In this document: positions 53,201 to 59,981 of the stretch, one piece after another
Numbering within the stretch: the stretch's first letter is position 1
Layout of the letters: every line of letters starts with the position of its first letter
NCBI GenBank assembly: GCA_003454065.1
Contig: DMKZ01000039.1
Location: 1-59,981, forward strand
Source: Spirochaetaceae bacterium
GTDB lineage: Bacteria; Spirochaetota; Spirochaetia; Sphaerochaetales; Sphaerochaetaceae
Direction of reading: 5' to 3'
DNA length: 59,981 nucleotides
Notes under the pieces: generated by a model
Seen by the model: only the letters and a program-made list of their open reading frames with translations
What the model was told of the DNA's origin: nothing
Databases searched by the model: none
Program-made: the position numbers and the translations under genes

Positions 53201-54357
53201 CGATAACGGAAAAAGACAAGAAATACGTTGCCAACACATATAGCAGGTTTCCGGTTGAGATTGTCAGCGGAAAAGGCTCGATTGTTCGTGATTCGAACGG
53301 CAAGGAGTACATTGATCTTACAAGCGGAATCGGCGTGACTTCTTTCGGAGTTGCGGACGATGTCTGGCAGAATGCGATTCAAGAGCAGATTTCCCGAATT
53401 CAGCATATTTCGAATCTCTATTACACTCAGCCATGCGCCGAGCTTGCCGAGTTGCTTTGCGCTAAAACCGGCATGGGCAAGGTCTTTTTTTCGAACTCCG
53501 GAGCAGAAGCGAACGAATGCGCCATCAAGGTTGCGAGAAAATACGCGCAGGACAGGAAAGGCGGCGAGTATTTCAACATTGTCACATTGAATAACAGTTT
53601 CCACGGGAGGACGCTTACGACGCTTGCGGCCACGGGGCAGGATGTTTTCCATAAGCTTTTCAATCCTCTCACGCCGGGTTTTCTGCAAGCGGATGCGAAT
53701 GATGTCGCAGGTCTCGAAAGGATTTTGAAGGAAAACAAATGCGCCGGCGTCATGATCGAGTGCGTTCAGGGCGAGGGAGGCGTCATCGCTTTGGATGCGG
53801 ACTACGTGAAAAAAGTTCGTGAATTGTGCGATAAATACGATTGTCTGATGATTACGGATGAAGTGCAATGCGGAAACGGCAGAACCGGCAGGCTTTATGC
53901 ATATATGAACTTTGGCATTCGTCCGGATGTCGTATCGACTGCCAAAGGCCTCGCAGGAGGGCTTCCGCTGGGAGCCACGCTTATGGCGGAGAAATGCGCG
54001 GAGGTTCTTGGAAGCGGAGATCACGGCTCTACATTCGGTGGGAATCCGGTGTGCTGTGCAGCAGCCATAAGCGTATTGAAGCGAATCGACGATGCTTTGC
54101 TTGAAGATGTGAGGAAGAAGAGCGAATGCGTTTTCTCCGAGCTTGGCAGAGCGAAAGGTGTGGAAAGCATTACGGGAATGGGCTTGATGATAGGCATAAA
54201 GACCGAAAAGGATGCATCGCAAGTGATAGGCAAATGCATCGAAAACGGCGTGCTATGCCTGAAAGCCAAGGATAAGGTGCGCTTGCTGCCGGCATTGAAC
54301 ATCCCGTTCGATGTTTTGAAAAAGGCAATTGGCGTAATAAAGTCTGCTATTGTCTGA
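53197..54357 (+). CDS. argD: Acetylornithine aminotransferase
   Basis: 386 residues, class III PLP aminotransferase. FFSNSGAEANECAIKVARKY binds PLP phosphate, SFHGRT follows, MITDEVQCGNGRTG contains the cofactor Asp, and the Schiff-base lysine is in STAKGLAGG. Last gene of argC-J-B-D. Carbamoyl-phosphate and citrulline genes (argF, argG, argH) are not in the window. Confidence 0.94.
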   Translation: MTITEKDKKYVANTYSRFPVEIVSGKGSIVRDSNGKEYIDLTSGIGVTSFGVADDVWQNAIQEQISRIQHISNLYYTQPCAELAELLCAKTGMGKVFFSNSGAEANECAIKVARKYAQDRKGGEYFNIVTLNNSFHGRTLTTLAATGQDVFHKLFNPLTPGFLQADANDVAGLERILKENKCAGVMIECVQGEGGVIALDADYVKKVRELCDKYDCLMITDEVQCGNGRTGRLYAYMNFGIRPDVVSTAKGLAGGLPLGATLMAEKCAEVLGSGDHGSTFGGNPVCCAAAISVLKRIDDALLEDVRKKSECVFSELGRAKGVESITGMGLMIGIKTEKDASQVIGKCIENGVLCLKAKDKVRLLPALNIPFDVLKKAIGVIKSAIV

Positions 54358-54373
54358 TGTGAAAACACAATAT

Positions 54374-54505
54374 GGGCGCTTCTAAAAACCTCAAAGTCCG
54401 ATTTCGCCTGATGCCTTTCGGGTCTGAAAACCGCCGGAAATCAGCAAAGGACGTCAGTATTCCGCTGATTTCCGGCAATTTTCCGCCTCCGAAATCGGAT
54501 TGGGA
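54374..54505 (-). repeat. Dispersed repeat, copy 6 (inverted, degraded at one end)
   Basis: Begins with GGGCGCTTCTAAAAACCTC, then continues as the reverse complement of subfamily A. The internal stem CCGGAAATCAGC/GCTGATTTCCGG is kept. The far end fades out at about 54505 without a terminal repeat. It sits between argD and the HD gene. Confidence 0.8.
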
Positions 54506-54588
54506 CTTTGAAGAAGGTTTGTATGTTGTCCGTTGCTGCGGTGGAGACATATAACCGTCAAATGATTGATTGAGAAGGGGCGACGCTT

Positions 54589-55197
54589 ATGGCAGTAGAG
54601 GATTTTATCAGAACAAGGAACGAGCGTTTGAACAGTCAGCTCCTGTTCAGCGTGGAAATCGACAAGATGACGGCGATTTTGCGTCACACCGTTTTGATAG
54701 ACAAATCGAGACGTGAAAACGATGCGGAGCATTCGTGGCATATAGCTGTTATGGCATTGCTGTTTTCGGAGTATGCGGCGGAACCCGTGGACGTAGCCAG
54801 AGCTGTTGAGATGTGCGTGGTGCATGATTTGGTGGAAATCGAGGCGGGCGATACGTTCGCGTTCGATGAAGCGGCGAATGTTGGGAAGGAGGAGAGGGAG
54901 ATGGAGGCGGCCGACCGCTTGTTCTCCAAGCTTCCGGATGACCAGGCGAACATGATAAGGGGTCTTTGGGAGGAATTCGATGCGATGAGCACTCCGGATG
55001 CCAAATTCGCTTCTTGCATGGACAGACTTCAGCCATTCATCCACAATGCTCTGACCGATGGGCACACTTGGCCTGGCGTTCGCAGGGCTGCCGTGGAGAA
55101 GCGCTTGGAAATCGTCCGCTCGTTCATGCCTGAGGTCTATGCATGGGTTGCTGCCAGCATCGACATGGCTGTTAGCAGGGGATGGCTTGAAAAATAG
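54589..55197 (+). CDS. HD-domain hydrolase (YfbR-like)
   Basis: 202 residues. The metal-binding HD residues are His33, His48 (DAEHSWH) and His79-Asp80 (VVHDLVE), as in the HD_3/YfbR nucleotidase group. Likely a 5'-deoxynucleotidase or related phosphatase. AAGGGG precedes the ATG. The next gene, an EamA exporter, probably starts inside its last codons. Confidence 0.85.
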   Translation: MAVEDFIRTRNERLNSQLLFSVEIDKMTAILRHTVLIDKSRRENDAEHSWHIAVMALLFSEYAAEPVDVARAVEMCVVHDLVEIEAGDTFAFDEAANVGKEEREMEAADRLFSKLPDDQANMIRGLWEEFDAMSTPDAKFASCMDRLQPFIHNALTDGHTWPGVRRAAVEKRLEIVRSFMPEVYAWVAASIDMAVSRGWLEK

Positions 55198-56143
55198 GGG
55201 CGCATCAAAAAAATTGCTGCTTGAAGATGCCCGTAAGGTATTGCTATCTGTTCTGCCGCTCGTGACAGCGCTTGTTTGGGGTCTGGGTTTCGTAGCGCAG
55301 GTCAAGGGGGCTGAGTCGATTCAGCCTTTTTTCTATAATTCCATTAGGAACATCATAGGGGCGGTTGCCCTTGCGCCTGTTGTTCTGCTTTTCGACACCA
55401 ATAGGGATAGACCTGCTGCAGGCTGCATCAAGCCTGCCATAGCATGCGGAATCATTCTCTTTGCGGCGCAGTCGTTGCAGCAGATAGGACTTGGGCTGAC
55501 CGCATCTTCCGCTAAAGGCGGCTTTCTCACATCGATTTATGCCATATTGGTTCCTTTCATTGAGTTTTTCATATACGGGCGGAAAATAAAAAAGGCGATT
55601 TGGATATCCGTGATAATGAGCCTGATCGGGCTTTTCCTGATATTTGCAGGTGCTGGCAGCGTTGCGGAAATGCTGGTAGTGACCAAAGGAGATCTGACGC
55701 TTCTTGCCAATTCGCTGATGTATGCCATTCACATAATCGCCATCGATAGGGCGATAGATAGGGTGCGCCCGCTCCTTTTCTCGATTTTGCAGGTGCTTGT
55801 CGTTGCCGTTTTAAGTACGGCGGCTGCTTTTATTTTCGAAACGCCGGAGATTCAAGTGATCAGGTCGGCGGCGTTTCCGATTCTTTATTGCGCTCTAGTT
55901 TCGACTGCTATCGGATATACCCTTCAGGTTTTTTCCCAAAAGAATCCTAATGTGGTTCTGACCAGCATAATGTTCTCAACAGAGGCTATGTTTGCGTCTA
56001 TAGGCGGAATGGTCTTGCTCAAAGAACGGTTGTCAGCATCAGCTATCGCAGGATGCCTGCTGATATTCGCAAGCGTCATCATCGCTCAGATTTTTTCCGC
56101 AGGAAAAGCAGTTCGGCCGAGTTCCGAGCCTTCCGAACGATAG
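55187..56143 (+). CDS. EamA/DMT-family exporter, N-terminus partly repeat-derived
   Basis: About 318 residues with ten membrane segments in two EamA halves (LVTALVWGLGFVAQVKG; later ALVSTAIGYTLQVFSQKN). Substrate unknown; metabolite or amino-acid efflux is usual. The most sensible start is TTG at 55187, with AGGGG upstream and overlap with the HD stop; the longer frame from 55058 lies within the HD gene. Bases 55198-55232 match the left end of the dispersed repeat (subfamily B), so residues of about 4-15 (GASKKLLLEDAR) come from that element. Confidence 0.82.
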   Translation: MKNRGASKKLLLEDARKVLLSVLPLVTALVWGLGFVAQVKGAESIQPFFYNSIRNIIGAVALAPVVLLFDTNRDRPAAGCIKPAIACGIILFAAQSLQQIGLGLTASSAKGGFLTSIYAILVPFIEFFIYGRKIKKAIWISVIMSLIGLFLIFAGAGSVAEMLVVTKGDLTLLANSLMYAIHIIAIDRAIDRVRPLLFSILQVLVVAVLSTAAAFIFETPEIQVIRSAAFPILYCALVSTAIGYTLQVFSQKNPNVVLTSIMFSTEAMFASIGGMVLLKERLSASAIAGCLLIFASVIIAQIFSAGKAVRPSSEPSER

Positions 56144-56166
56144 CGTGCATTATTTTTGGGGTTTTA

Positions 56167-56180
56167 GGGCGCTTTTGAAA
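56167..56180 (+). repeat. Left-end fragment of the dispersed repeat
   Basis: GGGCGCTTTTGAAA resembles the left terminus with two differences. It lies between the convergent EamA and NUP genes. Confidence 0.4.
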
Positions 56181-56198
56181 GCCTTATATCGGCGAATG

Positions 56199-57236
56199 TT
56201 ACAGTTTTCCGCTTAGAATCGCTTCTATTATGACCTTGCCGACTTTGAAATTGTTTTCCATGGCAGTTGTGAAAATATCTGCTGATTCCGTGCCGCTATC
56301 TGATACGACGGTGTTCTGAGATGAAGAGCACCACAGGCTCTCCGGCGTTTCTCCCATCATGAACGCATCAATGTTGACGCTATCGCGCAATATGATGAAA
56401 CGATCGAGCATTCCGTGTTTTCTGATTGCTTGCCCGATTGCTGCGTCTTCCATCTCCGTGAGAGCGTAGGGGTCGTCGAAACCATACGTTTCCGTTATGA
56501 GCAGGGCGTTATCGTGGCCGTATTTGCCTTTCCAATAATTATCGCCCGTGATTGTAGAGCCTTTAAGGACTTTCGGATCTCGCATTGCCCACGATTCGCC
56601 CGGAAAAGCCGCTTTCATGAAGCTTTGTGTGCGCTGCGTCGTTTCCAACTTTATGTCCTTCACCAGACTGAAAACCTTTTGAGCAAGCTCCTTATTCAAG
56701 CGGATGCTTGCAATCCCGTCATACATAGGGTCGTGAAACCAATTTTCCGTTCTGCCGCTTGTCATTTCCCTCGGATCGGCATGATGACCCAGATCATAGT
56801 CCGCCGCATCAGTTATGACGAATACATCCCCCATAACCGTGCTTCCTGCGGCGGATCCTGCGCATCCGGTGGAAATTATATATGCTTGGGAGAAATCGAA
56901 CCGCGGGTCCGATAACACCCGGCTCGTGTTCAGCGCGGAGTTCACTTTGCTCGTTCCGATTGTGCATAGGGCTACTCCATCTTTGAAATAAAGCTTCAGC
57001 GTGTCATCGCCGTTGAGTATGTCGTATTCCTTTCCGCCTTCTAAAAAGCCTTCGTAGTAAAATTGCGCTTCCCCTGGAAAATCACCTGCCATCTCGCCAA
57101 CTTCGAATTTGGGAAGTATCAGCACCTTGACTGTCAGCTTCCTTTCGCCGCGGCCTTTTATGATCATGATTGCCAATATGCATGCCATGCTGATTATGAA
57201 CGTTGATAGAATATACGCTGTAATCATTTTTTTCAT
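56199..57236 (-). CDS. NUP family protein (purine nucleoside permease/phosphorylase-like), exported
   Basis: 345 residues. One N-terminal hydrophobic segment (ITAYILSTFIISMACILAI) anchors or exports it. The rest matches the NUP family (PF06516): VLILPKFEVGEMAGDFPGEA, STGCAGSAAGSTVMGDVF, RTQSFMKAAFPG and, later, YGFDDPYALTEMEDAAIGQ. Such proteins were first called nucleoside permeases but have a phosphorylase-like fold. It might release bases from nucleosides outside the cytoplasm; whether that feeds the nucleoside-type importer at 757-4512 is speculation. ATG 57236 chosen; 57227 is possible. Confidence 0.8.
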   Translation of the reverse strand: MKKMITAYILSTFIISMACILAIMIIKGRGERKLTVKVLILPKFEVGEMAGDFPGEAQFYYEGFLEGGKEYDILNGDDTLKLYFKDGVALCTIGTSKVNSALNTSRVLSDPRFDFSQAYIISTGCAGSAAGSTVMGDVFVITDAADYDLGHHADPREMTSGRTENWFHDPMYDGIASIRLNKELAQKVFSLVKDIKLETTQRTQSFMKAAFPGESWAMRDPKVLKGSTITGDNYWKGKYGHDNALLITETYGFDDPYALTEMEDAAIGQAIRKHGMLDRFIILRDSVNIDAFMMGETPESLWCSSSQNTVVSDSGTESADIFTTAMENNFKVGKVIIEAILSGKL

Positions 57237-57540
57237 TTTTTCGCCATATTTTCGCCATAATGGCTTTGCGTTTATTATTTTATTATAATTGATATGACGA
57301 AGCAATTTCAAAAAGGGAATCAGTGTGAAGAAATTACACAATTGCTGTGAAATTTTCACATGTGATCTTTTTAAGCGAATTCGCTTCGAAAAAGCAGCTA
57401 ATGCATTGAAATGTAGTGATATTATCGCATTTTCTGTTGTTTTTGCTCTGGAAAATGCTGTATTGCTATGAAAATGAAGAATTCTAAAGCGAATTTTTCA
57501 TAATATCTGTTTGGAACATATTGATGGCATATAATTTGCA

Positions 57541-57568
57541 TTGATAAAATGATGGTATGAGATAGAAT
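57541..57568 (+). promoter_or_regulatory. Candidate promoter of the Ig-repeat lipoprotein
   Basis: TTGATA (57541-57546) and TAGAAT (57563-57568) are 16 bp apart, 55 bp before the start at 57623, in an AT-rich gap (57360-57622) that otherwise shows nothing. Confidence 0.5.
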
Positions 57569-57622
57569 ATAGGCTACGCGTATTCGCATTGTCGTACGCT
57601 TCCGGCGGAAAGGAGGCTTGTT

Positions 57623-59981
57623 ATGTCAGCAGGATCGATCTCAAGGCGTCTCGTCGCGGCCCTGGCCGCGCTCGCGGCCGTCCTCGCGGCGGCGTCGTGC
57701 GCCCAGAGGGAGCGCGCCAGGATATCCTCGCTCTCGGTGGAGCCGTCGCTGACGGCGTTCTACGTGGGGGAGAGGGCGTCGTTCGCCGCCAGGGCGTCGT
57801 CGCAGGGCGCGCCGGAGGGCAGCGGGGTGGAGTACGAGTGGGAATGCTCCGACCCGGAGGTCGTCTCCGGGCTCTCGGGCGGGGCGGCCGCCTCGGGCGA
57901 GGCCTCGGCGGCCGGCAGGGCGACGGTCAGGGTGGCGGCCAGGCTGGTCGGACCCGACGGGCGCGTCCTCGACTCCGCCTCGGCCTCGGCGCCCGTCCAG
58001 GTCGCGCTCAGGCGCGGTCCGAACGACGGCCCGTCCGACGCCGCCTCGGCGCTCCCGGCGTCGCTCAGGAGGGAGGTCGGCTCGTCCTCCGACGCCGTCT
58101 GGTCCAGCTCCGACCCGTCCGTGGCGAGGGTGGATCCGCGCACCGGCAGGGTGGAGCCTGTCGGCGAGGGCACGGCCGAGATAAGCGTGTCCTACCTCGA
58201 CGGCAGCCGCAGGGCCTCCTTCGTGCTCGACGTGTCGGTCCCGGTCGCCTCCGTGTCGGTCTCCGGCGCGCCCTCCAGGCTTGCCGTCGGCCTGAGCGCG
58301 GCCGTGGAGGCCTCGTTCCTGCCGGAGGACGCCACCGACGGGTCGCTCGCCTGGTCCAGCAGCGAGCCGGGCGCGGTGGGGGTCTCGTGGGAGGACGGCG
58401 GCTCGAGGGCGGTGGTCTCCGCCCTCGCCGAGGGGGAGTCGGTCGTGACGGCCACGGCCCTCTCGGGCGCCTCCGCCTCCTTCCGCGTCTCCTCGCTCGC
58501 GTCCATACCGGTCGAGAGCGTGTCGCTCTCGCCCTCGTCCCTCTCGCTCAGGCGCGGGGCCAGGGCTAGGATCGCGGCCGCCTCGCTTCCGGCCGACGCG
58601 ACGGCCGCGGCGCTGGCGTGGTCGTCGTCCTCCCAGGCCGTCAGGATCCTGTCGGCCGGGCCGTCCGGCTGCGACGTCGAGGTGTCGGCGCTCCCCGGGG
58701 CCCCGGCCGAGGCCGTCCTCGAGGCGAAGGCGCCCTCCGGCGCGTCCGCGTCCTGCCTGATCAGGGCCGTGGACGTGGCCGCCGAGTCCGTCTCGCTCTC
58801 GCCCGCCTCGCTCTCGCTCGCCTCGTTCGAGCCGGCGGCGCTGGGCTTCGCCGTCCTCCCGGCCGACTGCGACGACCCGTCGGTCTCGTGGTCGAGCTCG
58901 GCCCCCGGCGTGGTCTCCGTGAATGCCGGCGTCGTGCGCCTGCTGCGCCTTCCGGAGGAGGGCGAACCCAATCCGGTCCTCGTGACCGCGACGGCCTCCT
59001 CCGGCGTGTCCGCCTCCTGCGAGGTCTCGGTGGACGTGCCGGTCGCCTCGATCTCGCTCTCGGCCCCGTCGCTCCGGCTCGAGCCCGGGGCGCGCGCCGC
59101 GCTGTCGGCCGTCCTGCTGCCGGCCAACCACACCCGCTCGTCCGCCGTGCTCTGGTCCAGCTCCGACCCGTCGGTCGCCCGCGTCCTTGAGGGCGCGGTC
59201 GAGGCCCTCGCGCCCGGCAGGGCGGTGATCACCGCCCGCAGCGCGGCCGACCCGTCGCTGTCGGCCTCCTGCCCCGTGCTCTCGGCGCGCGTGCTCTCCC
59301 TGTCGGCACCCGGGCCGTCCTCGCCTATGAGGGCCGGCTCCAGCGCGGCCGCGTCCGCCTCGGTCTCGGCCGAGCCGGCCGGCGGCGACGTCGGCGCGGT
59401 CGAGTGGTCCAGCTCCGACCCGTCCGTCGTGTCGGCCGAGGCGGCCATGCCGGCGGTATCGAGCGAGGGCGCCCCGCTGGGCGCGCCCGGCGCCGGCGCC
59501 ATGCTCAGGGCCCTCGCGCCCGGCAGGGCGGTGATCACCGCCCGCAGCGCGTTCGACCCGTCCTTCTCGGCCTCGTTCGGGGTCGAGGTGGCGCGAGTCT
59601 CCTCGCTCTCGCTCTCGGCCCCGTCGCTCAGGCTCGATCCGGGCTCCTCCGCCGCCCTCTCGGCCTCGGTCTCGGCCGAGCCGGCCGGCGCCCCGGTCTC
59701 CGCCGTCGCATGGTCCAGCTCCGCCCCGCGCACGGCGTCGGTCTCGCCCGACGGCGTCGTCGCGGCGCTCTCGCCCGGCAGGGCGGTGATCACCGCCCGC
59801 AGCGCGTTCGACCCGTCCCTCTCGGCATCCTGCGAGGTCATCGTGTCCTCCGGCGTGTCCTCGGTGGCGCTGTCGGACAGGAGCGTGTCGGTCAGGGCCG
59901 GCCGCTCGGCCCCGCTCTCGGCATTCGTCGAGTCGGTGCTGTCGGGCCCTAGGTGGAGGGCGGTCGAGTGGTCCGTCTCCG
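57623..59981 (+). CDS. Giant Ig-like (BIG2-type) repeat lipoprotein, extreme GC, runs off the right edge
   Basis: 786 codons without a stop to the window edge, so the end is unseen. AGGAGG lies 6 nt before the ATG. Residues 1-26 form a lipoprotein signal (LAALAAVLAAASC, Cys26), so it is surface or periplasm tethered. Then come about nine Ig-like units of 80-100 residues. Most have the BIG2 pattern SLSLSAPSLRLDPG at the start, AVxWSSSDPSVA in the middle and PGRAVITARS near the end. Almost every codon ends in G or C and lysine is nearly absent (one seen). Hand-counted lines are 73-83% GC, against 37% in a line of the gene before it. Possible adhesin or surface structure. The long antisense frames here are by-products of composition. 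Confidence 0.88.
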   Translation, partial: MSAGSISRRLVAALAALAAVLAAASCAQRERARISSLSVEPSLTAFYVGERASFAARASSQGAPEGSGVEYEWECSDPEVVSGLSGGAAASGEASAAGRATVRVAARLVGPDGRVLDSASASAPVQVALRRGPNDGPSDAASALPASLRREVGSSSDAVWSSSDPSVARVDPRTGRVEPVGEGTAEISVSYLDGSRRASFVLDVSVPVASVSVSGAPSRLAVGLSAAVEASFLPEDATDGSLAWSSSEPGAVGVSWEDGGSRAVVSALAEGESVVTATALSGASASFRVSSLASIPVESVSLSPSSLSLRRGARARIAAASLPADATAAALAWSSSSQAVRILSAGPSGCDVEVSALPGAPAEAVLEAKAPSGASASCLIRAVDVAAESVSLSPASLSLASFEPAALGFAVLPADCDDPSVSWSSSAPGVVSVNAGVVRLLRLPEEGEPNPVLVTATASSGVSASCEVSVDVPVASISLSAPSLRLEPGARAALSAVLLPANHTRSSAVLWSSSDPSVARVLEGAVEALAPGRAVITARSAADPSLSASCPVLSARVLSLSAPGPSSPMRAGSSAAASASVSAEPAGGDVGAVEWSSSDPSVVSAEAAMPAVSSEGAPLGAPGAGAMLRALAPGRAVITARSAFDPSFSASFGVEVARVSSLSLSAPSLRLDPGSSAALSASVSAEPAGAPVSAVAWSSSAPRTASVSPDGVVAALSPGRAVITARSAFDPSLSASCEVIVSSGVSSVALSDRSVSVRAGRSAPLSAFVESVLSGPRWRAVEWSVS

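Noticed and set aside
57590..57640. Assembly chimera at the GC shift
   Set aside because: Not excluded, but the shift falls at a start codon with intact promoter and ribosome binding site upstream and a proper lipoprotein signal downstream, which a random join would not produce. Read data are needed.
57641..59841. Two long minus-strand open frames (about 500 and 550 codons) within the GC-rich region
   Set aside because: They overlap each other and the plus-strand lipoprotein frame, have low-complexity Gly/Arg or Glu/Ser/Ala-rich products and no ribosome binding sites. They arise because stop codons are rare in such GC-rich DNA.

Overview
The window is bacterial, dense in genes and about half GC by eye, and reads like the chromosome of an anaerobic, Gram-negative-type, host- or sediment-associated bacterium. 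Exported proteins carry relaxed lipoboxes ending in Ser-Cys, rubrerythrin is present, glutamine synthetase is type III, and DUF4143-type AAA ATPases are unusually common. Together these suggest a spirochaete (Treponema/Sphaerochaeta-like), but no rRNA is present and the taxonomy is tentative.

Layout. 1-760: fragment of an AAA ATPase with palindromic sites and a long inverted repeat. 757-4512 (-): ATPase and two permeases of a BMP-type nucleoside/simple-sugar ABC importer. 4952-9045 (+): a complete Fe(III)-type ABC importer whose ATPase is frameshifted at its C-terminus. 9077-9622: decayed ATPase and Doc toxin. 9712-25340 (+): mainly housekeeping genes (rubrerythrin, SDR, TatD, ispH, rlmE, a PLP decarboxylase, YigZ, a large thioredoxin-like lipoprotein, gap, rpe, dtd, mnmG, tRNA-Arg, a zinc peptidase, a DUF362 ferredoxin, surE). 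25694-28572: NYN-domain protein and AAA ATPase. 28569-34774: broken lysR, then asnB, frameshifted glnN and pyrG, which together form a glutamine/asparagine/CTP nitrogen block. 34797-44838: accessory region with a Phd/Doc toxin-antitoxin pair, three-copy phased repeats, AAA ATPases and their remnants, an AT-rich abortive-infection-like gene, an SLC13-like permease and clpB. 44838-49039: an exported protein, two DUF4230 proteins and a DUF2130 protein. 49702-54357: argC-argJ-argB-argD, with a small repetitive lipoprotein inserted on the opposite strand. 54589-57236: HD hydrolase, EamA exporter and a NUP-family protein.

Two signals stand out. First, from 57623 to the right edge runs one uninterrupted reading frame of 786 codons, still open at the edge. 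It encodes a lipoprotein made of Ig-like (BIG2-type) repeats and has extreme GC content; the composition changes almost exactly at its start codon. Second, a family of about 162-bp intergenic repeats has 18-bp terminal inverted repeats and an internal stem whose sequence changes between copies while pairing is kept.

Reading-frame damage is frequent: single-base-type frameshifts in the iron-type ATPase, glnN and a small lipoprotein, a deletion with frameshift in lysR, and several ATPase genes reduced to their two ends. This may be real decay or consensus error, and the two cannot be told apart from the sequence alone.
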